This document shows, one piece after another, positions 53,913-62,943 of a DNA stretch of 64,000 nucleotides; the stretch's first letter is position 1; each line of letters begins with the position of its first letter. Source of the stretch: Deltaproteobacteria bacterium (GTDB taxonomy: Bacteria; Desulfobacterota_D; UBA1144; Nemesobacterales; UBA2774). Under the pieces are notes generated by a model, which saw nothing but the letters and a program-made list of their open reading frames with translations, searched no databases and had not been told where the DNA came from. The position numbers were made by a program, and so were the translations under genes. Where the stretch lies: assembly GCA_029262275.1 (NCBI GenBank), contig JAJCZS010000029.1, forward strand, positions 206,514 to 270,513, given 5' to 3'.

Positions 53913-55005
53913 TGAACCTAAAAAGTATTATATCACCATCTTTGACAATGTAATCCTTGCCTTCTGATCTCATTTTGCCAGCGTCTTTTAATGCAGACTC
54001 AGTACCTGCTTCAAGGAAGTCATCATAACCAGCTATCTCGGCCCTTATAAAACCTCTCTCAAAATCAGAATGTATCACACCAGCAGCCTGAGGTGCTTTA
54101 GCATCTTTTTTTACAGTCCATGCCCTAACCTCAGTAGGACCTTGTGTAAAGTACGTGATAAGACCTAATTCTCTATACGCCTCTTTAACAAGTCTGTCCA
54201 TACCTGAGTACTGAAGCCCAAGGTCTTCTAGAAACATTTTCTTTTCATCATAAGGCAGCTCAGCTATCTCAGCCTCGATCTGTGCTGATAGCACTATTAC
54301 ATCTGCGCCTTCATTTTTGGCATACTCTTTTACCTTATTTACCTCTTCATTCCCAGATGAATCAGCAATATCCTCTTCAGAAACATTACATACATACATA
54401 ACAGGGATAGCTGTTAGAAGATACATTTCCCTTACAACTTCCGAGAACTGATCATCAACCTCAAAGTTAATTGCCTTATTCCCTTCTTCAAGAAACTTCC
54501 GAAGGTTTGTAACAACTTCGAGTTTATCTTTCATTGCTTTATCGCCGCTTTTGGACTGGGAAGTCAATCGATCTTCACGCTTCTCTACGGTCTCAAGATC
54601 TTTTAGAAGCAGCTCATCTTCTATAATTTTGATATCCCGCATAGCATTGGTTGAGCCTTCAACATGCATCACATTATCATCTACAAAACATCTTACAGTA
54701 TGAAGAATTAGGTCTACCTCACGGATACTTGCCAGAAAAGCATTACCACGCCCCTTTCCCTCGGATGCTCCCTTAACCAAACCCGCAATATCGACCATTT
54801 CTAGAAAAGTGGGGGTAATTTTCTCAGGCTTTACTAGCTCAGCTAGCTTATGAAGCCTCTCATCAGCAATGGCTATGATCCCAACATTGTCATCAATTGT
54901 GCAAAAAGGGAAATTACCAACCTCGGCCCCAGCATTTGTAAGCGCATTAAAAAGTGTGGACTTTCCTACATTTGGAAGCCCTACTATTCCACATTTAAGT
55001 CCCAT
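53905..55005 (-). CDS. ychF: Redox-regulated ATPase/GTPase YchF
   Basis: The 366-residue OBG-family P-loop NTPase has [15 protein letters not shown] (Walker A/G1), [19 protein letters not shown], and the C-terminal TGS domain ([35 protein letters not shown]). It binds the ribosome and hydrolyses ATP. It is the first gene of a two-gene minus-strand unit with pyrD. Confidence 0.96.
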   Translation of the reverse strand: MGLKCGIVGLPNVGKSTLFNALTNAGAEVGNFPFCTIDDNVGIIAIADERLHKLAELVKPEKITPTFLEMVDIAGLVKGASEGKGRGNAFLASIREVDLILHTVRCFVDDNVMHVEGSTNAMRDIKIIEDELLLKDLETVEKREDRLTSQSKSGDKAMKDKLEVVTNLRKFLEEGNKAINFEVDDQFSEVVREMYLLTAIPVMYVCNVSEEDIADSSGNEEVNKVKEYAKNEGADVIVLSAQIEAEIAELPYDEKKMFLEDLGLQYSGMDRLVKEAYRELGLITYFTQGPTEVRAWTVKKDAKAPQAAGVIHSDFERGFIRAEIAGYDDFLEAGTESALKDAGKMRSEGKDYIVKDGDIILFRFNV

Positions 55006-55139
55006 AGTTTGAGTGATATCCTGTGATCAATGAAATTTAATAGGTATGCAAAAATATAATTTATGCTACCCAAAGGCAGGTTTCAGTCAAGAAGTACACA
55101 CCCTGAGGTATAGAATATTAAGTTATTTGAGATCCGTGG

Positions 55140-56423
55140 TTATTTTTGATTATGTTCTTTTCCAGAAAGCATTTCATAGAATTTACTATTACCATTTTGT
55201 CTCATCATCTGATTCCACCTCTCTATTAAGTAGTACTTGGTTTCTTCAAAACGACGTGATCTGTCTTCCAGATAGAGCTCTGTTTCAGCATCATCCATCT
55301 TTGAAACTCTGTTTACAAACGATAAAGTGCAAGAGTAATATAGGGGTATCAAAGCCTCTAATAGCTTTTCATTATCTATCTCTTTATTAAAAACAGATGC
55401 AAGGGCAAAATCAAAAAGCACCCTTACCCATTCATCATCCTCATAGTGAAACTGCTCAGGATCAGCCTCAGCTAGACGGTTTACTACCTGAAGGTTTGAA
55501 GGCATAAGAACCTGCTGCCAAATTTCCCCATATTCTTCAAAACCTTGTAAGAACGATTTATGAAGGAGCTCTGTATTGACCTTCACCTCTTCACTTACTC
55601 CTGACTGACCAAGACCGAAGCCATAAATCACACTAGGGCGGGACTCATTTTTATACTTCCATACATATTCAAAGTTTTTCATTAACTTAAATATTGTCCC
55701 AACCACCTGAGAAAACATTGGTCCTAAGTCACTTGCAGGATCCTTAGGGCGGTGGGTTTTAGTTGACCCCAGAAATGCCTGGCAGACATTAAAATTGCGG
55801 GATATCGCTACAGTGGTCATCCATATATCAATTCCAAAGTTATAAATATCCTCATCCCATGTGGGCTCTGAAAGCAGACAATTAGCAAGCCTTCCAGAAA
55901 TAGCAAAGTCACCAGCTATCGGTTGGCGAATTCTAAGTCCAAAAAGAGTCCTAAGCATAGGGTAGGCAATATTATTTGTAATTGTTCCATCATATTTATG
56001 TCTCATATAGATAGGTACAACAAAATCGTATCCATCCGTCAATGGTTCCATAAAATATTTAATCCATCTTGGCGTTAAGCTTTTAAGATCGGCGTCCAAA
56101 AGTATGATTGAATGAGCTCCTAAACCTGTCGCAATTTCAAACAGATTACGAATATTTCTACCCTTTCCCTTAACCCCTTTCTCTGTTGATGCATAAATTT
56201 TTGGAACTTTTGTGGGTGTATTGAGAAATACTTCTTTAGTGTCATCTTCAGAGCAGTTATCTACGTTAACAATAACAGAGGATTGATGAGGGAAATAAAT
56301 ACTAAGCCCCTTACTTGCCTGCTCCACGGGAAAGAATATGGAATCCGCCTCATTATAAGAAGGAATTCCTACAACTATATCCGCAGATTTTATGTTGGAT
56401 GGGTTAACTATTTCAGCAATCAT
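55140..56423 (-). CDS. GT-A glycosyltransferase, glucosylglycerate synthase-like
   Basis: AAGGAG precedes the ATG. The 427-residue protein has VVGIPSYNEADSI, IVNVDNCSEDDT, LLDADLKSLTPRWIKYFMEP (D-x-D metal site), FVVPIYMRHKYDGTITNNIA and RIRQPIAGDFAISGRLANCL, matching GT81/GT2 enzymes such as glucosyl-3-phosphoglycerate/glucosylglycerate synthases. These make compatible solutes or polar-head precursors. The exact donor and acceptor are inferred, not proven. Confidence 0.85.
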   Translation of the reverse strand: MIAEIVNPSNIKSADIVVGIPSYNEADSIFFPVEQASKGLSIYFPHQSSVIVNVDNCSEDDTKEVFLNTPTKVPKIYASTEKGVKGKGRNIRNLFEIATGLGAHSIILLDADLKSLTPRWIKYFMEPLTDGYDFVVPIYMRHKYDGTITNNIAYPMLRTLFGLRIRQPIAGDFAISGRLANCLLSEPTWDEDIYNFGIDIWMTTVAISRNFNVCQAFLGSTKTHRPKDPASDLGPMFSQVVGTIFKLMKNFEYVWKYKNESRPSVIYGFGLGQSGVSEEVKVNTELLHKSFLQGFEEYGEIWQQVLMPSNLQVVNRLAEADPEQFHYEDDEWVRVLFDFALASVFNKEIDNEKLLEALIPLYYSCTLSFVNRVSKMDDAETELYLEDRSRRFEETKYYLIERWNQMMRQNGNSKFYEMLSGKEHNQK

Positions 56424-56827
56424 GGTTTTTCTCCTTTGTCTCCTTCGGTACTAAAACAAAAAATCTCAACTTCAACAAAATCAAATATTATCAATATATT
56501 AATTGCAATTTTAGTGCCAATAAAAGAATTCCTATAATCGTCAAATATTACTTGAGAAGGGAAAATATATACTGGATTTACAAAAGATCTATAGCTTAAA
56601 GAATAAGCAAACCAAGCCACTTTATTAAACAAAAATTCAACCTAAAAGTGTTACAGATATTAAGAAGATTTAATTTTGATATTTGATACAGAAGAGATAA
56701 TCTTCCTAACACAAAGGGCTTGCATATCTTGATTCATTCACCTTTTCTATTCATAATAAAAATATTAAGCAATATTAGCAACTTGCTTTATTTCCCTCGT
56801 TGTCATGTTGGGCGGAATAACATACTT
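56424..56827. other. Divergent intergenic region
   Basis: This 404-base AT-rich stretch separates the divergent glycosyltransferase and the binding-protein gene and must hold both promoters. No RNA gene, repeat or clear operator was recognised, and reading frames inside it lack ribosome sites and family features. Confidence 0.6.
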
Positions 56828-58090
56828 ATGAAAAACAATGTTCTCATTCTAATAGTTCTTAGCCTTATCCTTTTAGTATCAGAAACCACAACCCTAGCTC
56901 AAGAAAATGGCAGCATACCTATTGGTATGTCGGCAGCGTTTAGTGGACCTGCCAAACAACTTGGGCTCAACATGAGGGAGGGGGTTGAAGCTTATTTTAA
57001 CAAGATAAACAATCAGGGTGGTGTAAACGGCAAGAAGTTAGAACTTATATCTATAGATGACAGCTACGAGCCAAAGTATGCGGCATCTAATGTATATAAT
57101 TTAATTAACAAAAACGGTGTAACGGCATTTATAGGAAATGTAGGAACACCAACCGCAAAAGCTGCGACTCCAATAACTTTGGAGAATGAAATTTTGTATT
57201 ATGCTCCTTTTAGTGGGTCGTCACTGCTGAGACCCTATGACAAAAGAGAATTTCTAATTAAGACTAAAAGCTCAAGGGAATACCACGCAAACAAATATAT
57301 AATCAACTTCAGAGCAAGTTATGCCCAGGAAACTGAAAAAATTATTGAGAATCTCATAAAAAGTGGAATTAAACCTTACGAAATAGCTATATTCACACAA
57401 GACGACAGCTACGGTTATGATGGATATAGAGGAGCCGTAGAAGCTCTTGAGAACAGGGGATATATTAACTCAAAAGAGATTCCCTACGGCACATACAAAA
57501 GAAATTCCCTAAATATTGAAAATGGATTGCTTGAGATACTCCACTCTAGAAGAACTATTAGGGCAGTTGTGATAGTAGGATCTTACAAACCAGTTGCCAA
57601 GTTTATTAAGTTTGCAAGCAAATTAATACCCCACGCAGTTTTTATAAATGTCTCATTCGTAGGGTGCCTTCCACTTGCAGAGTTACTCGACAACACTACT
57701 GATGATGTTTTTGTCACGCAAGTTGTGCCCCATTTCAATTCTGATCTTCAGTTGGTTAAAGAATATAAGCAAGATTTGAAAAAATATTTCCCAGATGCTG
57801 AACCAAATTTTGTCTCTTTAGAGGGATACATTTCAGCATATTTATTTGTGGAAGGATTGAAGAAATCAAATGGTGATTACTCCTCAGATGGAATTATCAA
57901 AGGCATAGAAAAAATAGATTTTGAGAATTTAAAACTTGGATTTGATTTGTCTCTAGACGAATTAGATCATCAAATAAGTGACAATGTATGGCTTACAAAG
58001 ATCAATAAAGACACTTGCGAAGAAGTAAGCTGGAGTGAGTTTCGAAACTACATAGAGGAAATGAATAGTCAGCAATACTACCAAGAATAA
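56828..58090 (+). CDS. LivK-type periplasmic substrate-binding protein paired with a Cache-pLGIC fusion
   Basis: The ATG at 56828 begins a clean signal peptide (MKNNVLILIVLSLILLVSE, then TTTLAQ); the longer frame from 56720 has no such leader at its start. The 420-residue protein has PIGMSAAFSGPAKQLGLNMR, EAYFNKINNQGGVNGKKLEL and FIGNVGTPTAKAATPI, the layout of Peripla_BP_6 (type I) proteins for amino acids and similar ligands. The stop TAA overlaps the next ATG (TAATG, 58088-58092), so the binding protein and the Cache-pLGIC protein are co-translated. No ABC permease or ATPase is near. A ligand-presenting role to the receptor is inferred. Confidence 0.9.
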   Translation: MKNNVLILIVLSLILLVSETTTLAQENGSIPIGMSAAFSGPAKQLGLNMREGVEAYFNKINNQGGVNGKKLELISIDDSYEPKYAASNVYNLINKNGVTAFIGNVGTPTAKAATPITLENEILYYAPFSGSSLLRPYDKREFLIKTKSSREYHANKYIINFRASYAQETEKIIENLIKSGIKPYEIAIFTQDDSYGYDGYRGAVEALENRGYINSKEIPYGTYKRNSLNIENGLLEILHSRRTIRAVVIVGSYKPVAKFIKFASKLIPHAVFINVSFVGCLPLAELLDNTTDDVFVTQVVPHFNSDLQLVKEYKQDLKKYFPDAEPNFVSLEGYISAYLFVEGLKKSNGDYSSDGIIKGIEKIDFENLKLGFDLSLDELDHQISDNVWLTKINKDTCEEVSWSEFRNYIEEMNSQQYYQE

Positions 58091-60135
58091 TGTTCTCAAA
58101 ATTTAAAATATCCAATGATTTTATTATCTCCATACTAGTAATTCTATTTCTAGTATTCCTATACCTCCTATTTGATCTATTTCTTTATGATAGATTGAAT
58201 TCAAACCAGATAAAAGAAGAAGGCAGATTAGCCAGCAAAGAGCTAAATGTAAATGTTGAAGTTTTCTTAAAGGAAATTCAGGATGTCGCAGACGAAATCA
58301 CTGATCAAATTTCAACTGGGATAATAAACAAAGAAAACTTAGTTGAAGAATTAGAACAAACCCTAAAGTTTGAGTATGAAATATCCAGTATCGGAGTGCT
58401 GTTTAGTCCTTACTCCTATGACAAGAAATTAAGACTATATTCTCCCTATATAATAAAAAGTGGTAATGATACCAAGCAAGTGAGCTTTGATTCATTCTAT
58501 GATTACACAACACAAAGTACTCCCTGGTACGAGGAATCCACAAAGTTAGATGAGAATTGGACAAAACCTTTTTATGATGAAATTAGTGATAAAGAGTACA
58601 TATACTTCACCAAAACATTCACCATGACCTCAGAGAGTGGAGATGACAGCACTGGGCTATTATTTATTGGCATCTCCATAGAGGACCTAAGGGACAAATT
58701 ATCCTCACTCAACCTCGACTATCCCAGTCAGCCCTATTTAATCACCACTGAAGGACTCTACGTAGTTGAGCCCTCTGATATCAGAAGTCACAAAGAAGAT
58801 AGTTTAAAAGAAATCCAAGGGAGCAAATTTGAATTTTTAGTAACTAAGGACATCAACACCCAAGAGACTGTATACAAATTCCTCACTCCTTTAAAATCAA
58901 ACGATTGGGTAGTTGTTTTTGAAATTGTAGAAAGTGAGATACTGGAGAATTACTCATCGTATAGAAAAAAAATAATCAACATAATAATTTCGCTTACGAT
59001 CTTATTAACAGCACTGGCTTTTTATTTCATAAGAAGAATTACCAAAAATTATGAACCAAGTTATTTATTTTGGTTTTTCTCAACTCCATTATTCGCACTT
59101 TATATTCTTGGATCAATATATATATGCTATTTGGGATTAGATTATCAGGACAAATCTGATAAAGAACAAAATGCGATTTTAAATGAATCAATCCTTGAAG
59201 ATTTCAAGCTCGACTATATTAGAGAATCCTTAAACAAGAAAGAAGAACCTCCAATTTTTATCCCTACAGGTGTGTTCATAGAATCTGTAGATTTCAACTC
59301 CACGGGGACAGTTAATATCAAAGGGATAATATGGCAAAAATACTACAATGGGATTCATGATGACGTAGCTAGAAACGTTTCCATCTCAAATGCGAATGAC
59401 CAGAATCTAACTAAGTTTTTTGAAAAATCCTTTGGCAACTACAATTTGATTGAATGGGTGTTCAATATAAATATAAGCTCGGACTTTGATTACAGAAAAT
59501 ATCCGTTTAGCAATGAAAATATGTGGTTACAGCTTAAACATCAGGAGTTTGATAAAAATATAGTTCTCATACCGGATCTAGGCTCCTACAAACTAGGCTC
59601 ATCAAGATATCTGCCGGGACTTGATAAAAACATAACAATTAGAAATTGGGAAATTAAAAACTCATTTTTTAGCTACACATTCGACAGCTATAACACTAAT
59701 TTTGGCATCGACAATTTCATAGGCCAGTCCAATGTTCCTGAAATTTATTTCAACATAATCATGGGCCCAAACATAGTAAACGTGTTTATCTCCAACTTTC
59801 TACCTATAGCAATTGCACTATTTCTGATGTTTGCAATATTTAAAACCGCAAAAGGGCACTATGTTGTAAGACCTTATGCCACCCTATTCTTAGCTCTTAT
59901 CTTCTTACAAATAAGTTTAAGAAGAAACCTGGGAGCAAATGAGATTGTTTATATTGAATACTATTATTTCCTAACTTATTTCATAATGGCGGGTGTCAGC
60001 CTAAATGCAATCCTGCTTGAGAATTCCAAGCTTGGTATCGTTCAATACAAAAACAACTTAATTCCAAAATTACTCTTCTGGCCGTTTACAGGGCTTGCGA
60101 TACTTATCTTAAATATCATCGTATTTTATAACTAA
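58090..60135 (+). CDS. Membrane receptor fusing a Cache domain to a pLGIC-like ion channel
   Basis: The 681-residue protein reads in order: helix TM1 (11-33); periplasmic dCache-like domain (about 36-285, with YTTQSTPWYEES and LLFIGISIEDLRDKL); TM2 (294-314); short cytosolic turn RRITKNYEP; TM3 (325-349); a pLGIC-like extracellular domain (about 385-560); and four helices M1 561-584, M2 595-611, M3 618-643, M4 660-680. The pLGIC part is shown by PTGVFIESVDFNSTGTVNIK (strand beta1-beta2), the pro-loop DFDYRKYPFSNEN (465-477, Pro472) and the M1-M4 spacing. The WxPD loop A motif is missing and M2 is unusually hydrophobic with a Pro, so conduction is uncertain. Topology places both sensor domains in the periplasm. 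It probably senses the ligand brought by the upstream binding protein. Confidence 0.82.
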   Translation: MFSKFKISNDFIISILVILFLVFLYLLFDLFLYDRLNSNQIKEEGRLASKELNVNVEVFLKEIQDVADEITDQISTGIINKENLVEELEQTLKFEYEISSIGVLFSPYSYDKKLRLYSPYIIKSGNDTKQVSFDSFYDYTTQSTPWYEESTKLDENWTKPFYDEISDKEYIYFTKTFTMTSESGDDSTGLLFIGISIEDLRDKLSSLNLDYPSQPYLITTEGLYVVEPSDIRSHKEDSLKEIQGSKFEFLVTKDINTQETVYKFLTPLKSNDWVVVFEIVESEILENYSSYRKKIINIIISLTILLTALAFYFIRRITKNYEPSYLFWFFSTPLFALYILGSIYICYLGLDYQDKSDKEQNAILNESILEDFKLDYIRESLNKKEEPPIFIPTGVFIESVDFNSTGTVNIKGIIWQKYYNGIHDDVARNVSISNANDQNLTKFFEKSFGNYNLIEWVFNINISSDFDYRKYPFSNENMWLQLKHQEFDKNIVLIPDLGSYKLGSSRYLPGLDKNITIRNWEIKNSFFSYTFDSYNTNFGIDNFIGQSNVPEIYFNIIMGPNIVNVFISNFLPIAIALFLMFAIFKTAKGHYVVRPYATLFLALIFLQISLRRNLGANEIVYIEYYYFLTYFIMAGVSLNAILLENSKLGIVQYKNNLIPKLLFWPFTGLAILILNIIVFYN

Positions 60136-60146
60136 AGACAGACTAT

Positions 60147-60626
60147 ATGAACACACTTTTTACAATAAGACCTCTAAGAAATGGAGAAGAGGTTCCTATA
60201 TGCAACCTGGTTGCAAGATCTTTTAACGAATTTATTGCCCCTGAGTTTTCCGAAGAGGGTGTAGAAGAGTTCTTCAAGTATGCAAACCCTCGTGCTTTCA
60301 AGAAACGTTTGCAATCAGGATACTTTGCAATGGTCTCGGAATCCGAGGAAACGCTAGCTGGTGTTATAGAAGTTAAAGGAAATAACCACATATCTATGCT
60401 ATATGTAGACAAACTCTTTCACCGAAAAGGATTAGCAAAAGGGCTCATCAGAGAAATGATTAATATAATAGATACTAATTCTGACATAACTGTAAATTCC
60501 TCAAGATACGCTGTACCCTTTTATGAGAGTCTTGGATTTCTTCAATTTGAAGAGGAGAGAACAATATACGGCGTAATTCATGTGCCTATGATCGTTACAC
60601 ACTCCAAACTGAGTGAGTCATTATGA
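60147..60626 (+). CDS. GNAT-family N-acetyltransferase
   Basis: The 159-residue protein has FTIRPLRNGEEVPICNLVAR at the N-terminus and the acetyl-CoA loop ISMLYVDKLFHRKGLAKGLI (x-V-x-x-x-x-(R/Q)-x-x-G-x-(G/A) motif), ending AVPFYESLGFLQFEEE. It acetylates an unknown small molecule or protein N-terminus. It starts 11 bases after the receptor gene and overlaps the methyltransferase by ATGA, so it may belong to the same operon. Confidence 0.92.
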   Translation: MNTLFTIRPLRNGEEVPICNLVARSFNEFIAPEFSEEGVEEFFKYANPRAFKKRLQSGYFAMVSESEETLAGVIEVKGNNHISMLYVDKLFHRKGLAKGLIREMINIIDTNSDITVNSSRYAVPFYESLGFLQFEEERTIYGVIHVPMIVTHSKLSESL

Positions 60627-61348
60627 TGAAAACACCCCTTACTAAAAAATTTACAGTTGAGGAAATAAAGGAGCGCTTTGATCAGGATGTCGAGCGTTTC
60701 TCCAACCTGGAGACAGGCCAGCAAGCAGTAGTGGATGCTCCCATTATGCTTGAGCTCATATCCAAACTTGCAGGCGGCATTAAACCTGATGTGGTGAACA
60801 TGCTGGATATTGGCGCTGGTGCCGGCAATAACACGATCTCTATACTAAGAGAGCGGCCCGGAATTAATTGTGACCTAATTGATATTAGTGCGGCTATGCT
60901 TGAGAGGGCAAAAGAGCGAATATCCCAAGAACAAGTGGGCCAAGTCAGAATATTCCAGAGTGATTTTAGAGACCTCACCCTACCCCACTCTCATTATGAT
61001 CTGGTAATTGCTGCAGCCGTGCTGCATCACCTAAGAGATGATGAAGATTGGGAGAGCTCATTTAAAAAAATATATGATCTACTAAAACCTAGTGGAGCAT
61101 TTTTTATAAGTGACATGGTTCACCACCAGCATGAGGCGATTCATGGTGCAATGTGGGAGAGATATGGGAAGCACTTAGAATCCATTGGTGGCGCTGAGTA
61201 CAAAGAAAAAGTCTTTGATTATATAGATAAAGAGGACTCTCCAAGAAGCTTGTCTTATCAAATGGATCTTATGAAGAAAGTCGGGTTTAAAACTGTTGAT
61301 GTTCTGCATAAAAATTCGTGCTTTGCAGCTTTTGTCGGTATTAAATAA
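60623..61348 (+). CDS. Class I SAM-dependent methyltransferase
   Basis: The 241-residue protein has MLDIGAGAGNNTISILRER (SAM motif I), DLIDISAAMLERAKERIS, and YDLVIAAAVLHHLRDDEDWE (motifs II/III). The substrate is unknown; the type is that of small-molecule methyltransferases. Its ATG overlaps the GNAT stop (ATGA), so the pair is translationally coupled. Confidence 0.92.
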   Translation: MMKTPLTKKFTVEEIKERFDQDVERFSNLETGQQAVVDAPIMLELISKLAGGIKPDVVNMLDIGAGAGNNTISILRERPGINCDLIDISAAMLERAKERISQEQVGQVRIFQSDFRDLTLPHSHYDLVIAAAVLHHLRDDEDWESSFKKIYDLLKPSGAFFISDMVHHQHEAIHGAMWERYGKHLESIGGAEYKEKVFDYIDKEDSPRSLSYQMDLMKKVGFKTVDVLHKNSCFAAFVGIK

Positions 61349-61402
61349 TTCAAATTATGGTATATTAGCATGGCAGTTTAATTAAATTATTCGGAGGCTA
61401 CA

Positions 61403-61492
61403 ATGAGTGATCAACAAAGTGCAGGTGCTTTCCTATTTGTCTTGGGAATAGCAATATTCGCCGTGCTATCAATCTATCTAACATTCAGCTAA
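61403..61492 (+). CDS. 29-residue single-helix membrane peptide
   Basis: The frame MSDQQSAGAFLFVLGIAIFA, then VLSIYLTFS, is preceded by GGAGG 5 bases upstream of the ATG (61393-61397). A polar N-terminus is followed by one hydrophobic helix running nearly to the end. Size, ribosome site and helix suggest a real small membrane protein, as found for many short regulators of membrane complexes. It lies between the Cache-pLGIC operon and the separate pLGIC gene. No family is known. Confidence 0.65.
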   Translation: MSDQQSAGAFLFVLGIAIFAVLSIYLTFS

Positions 61493-61570
61493 AAATATCT
61501 CTACCTAATTAACATTTAACCTCTCAATGTTATTGGCATATTTGGACACCTTGCAACAGCCCTACCCCTT

Positions 61571-62611
61571 TTAGGTTAGAAAGGAAGCTACTAATATCAG
61601 TACAAATAAAACTATAAAAGCCCATCTGGCCCAATAATCCAGCTCGTGGGCTTGCTGCGGCTTATCAACACTTACAAATCTGGCGACAACGCAAGTTTCG
61701 ACAAGCACAGCAAATACTAAGAACATTGATCCGAACAAGAAATAGTCCATATGCGTTAGGTAAGAAATCTTGGGCAGAAGATTACCCAGCAGAAAACGAT
61801 AAGCTATAAGGGTAAGTATGGCAGTTATTGCAATGCTGAACTTCGGCCCCACGTGCACTGGATCAATAAAAAGTACAATTAAGGACATAAACACAATCAT
61901 GATTAGTGGTACGAGCACTTTAATAATATAAAATTTCACTAGCCTTTCAGCTTCTAATTCGAAAACCACTCCCGGTAACACTGGCAAATTCGGCCCAAGG
62001 TTTATAGGCTCAGCATATGCATTCCAGTTGACCACTTCCCAATCAGTTACAGTGAGCACATCAGCCATTCCAGTTCTTTCTGTATCAATAGTGAACTTAA
62101 TGTTTCTAGCATCTTTACCAACTGACACAAGTTTGATCTTAAGCGTATTCTTATCTAGTGGAAAGTCCCTTAGATCCATCGGATAGGAGATTGTTCCCCA
62201 GTAGCGTTGGCCTAAAGTTACAGTACCATCAGGCGCAACCTCAACCTGATCTGGAAAAGTTTCAAACAGTTTTTGCTGATTTAATATTTGCAGGTTTGGA
62301 GTCCATATATCATCTGTATCCATAGTGCGTATGTACTTAGTATCCATTGCCAAACGTGGGTCTATCCATGTTGCTATAACTGCGAAATTGGCAATAAAAG
62401 ATTGTTGAGCTCCATCGATGGTATCGATATCTATAACTACAAATCCAAGTTCAATTGGGAAATCCTGATCTTGCGGCCCTGGGCGTACCTCCGCCAGGTA
62501 TTCATCTTGAGTTAATTGTTCGGCTACAGTTGTCCCTGCCATAAAAACAACTAGAAGAAATAGAGAGCATAAACCTACGATTATCTTTGAATAATTATTG
62601 TTAATTTTCAT
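61571..62611 (-). CDS. Pentameric ligand-gated ion channel, solo gene
   Basis: The 346-residue protein has a signal peptide (1-31, cut near TTVAEQ), the extracellular domain with PIELGFVVIDIDTIDGAQQS, DIWTPNLQILNQ (loop A region, 101-112), the pro-loop YPMDLRDFPLDKN (143-155), and four helices M1 226-249, M2 256-275, M3 286-311, M4 328-345. In M2 the alignment to GLIC-type channels gives G-P-K at -2'/-1'/0', Ser 2', Thr 6' and Leu 9', with no acidic ring, so cation selectivity as in GLIC is not expected. The basic/Pro entry is more like anion channels, but this is inference. It is on the minus strand, 224 bases from the methyltransferase. Confidence 0.93.
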   Translation of the reverse strand: MKINNNYSKIIVGLCSLFLLVVFMAGTTVAEQLTQDEYLAEVRPGPQDQDFPIELGFVVIDIDTIDGAQQSFIANFAVIATWIDPRLAMDTKYIRTMDTDDIWTPNLQILNQQKLFETFPDQVEVAPDGTVTLGQRYWGTISYPMDLRDFPLDKNTLKIKLVSVGKDARNIKFTIDTERTGMADVLTVTDWEVVNWNAYAEPINLGPNLPVLPGVVFELEAERLVKFYIIKVLVPLIMIVFMSLIVLFIDPVHVGPKFSIAITAILTLIAYRFLLGNLLPKISYLTHMDYFLFGSMFLVFAVLVETCVVARFVSVDKPQQAHELDYWARWAFIVLFVLILVASFLT

Positions 62612-62943
62612 ATTTTATTGGAGCTCGCAAATAATTTATCTCAAGAATTGGATTCTTGTAAATAGGCACCCACTGCCCAGTTTAATAGCATAGTCATTAT
62701 AACAGGTTCTCTAGAAATTTAGAATTGGTCTAAGGTGGGGTCCCTTACTGGACACATTCCGAACGAAGATTCTTGAGTTAAATAAGCTAAATTTCATTCA
62801 GAATATTCAAAAATCATTTAAGATTAATGATTATCACCCAGCTATGACCTGAACATTTAATCCGGATTATGAAACACATATCTATTGGCTCGGGTTAGTT
62901 GATACACTTCGAACTCCTGATAATTACCCTTTGTTAACTGGCT
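62612..62943. other. Intergenic region with short inverted repeat
   Basis: This 332-base stretch lies between the pLGIC and PAP2 genes, both on the minus strand. CAAGAAT-TGG-ATTCTTG (62642-62658) is a perfect 7-bp inverted repeat about 31 bases upstream of the pLGIC start and could be an operator. No RNA gene or reading frame with a ribosome site was seen. Confidence 0.5.

Noticed and set aside
62730..62755. GGGGTCCC-containing segment resembling an insertion-sequence end
   Set aside because: No transposase, partner repeat or target duplication is nearby; the resemblance is too short.
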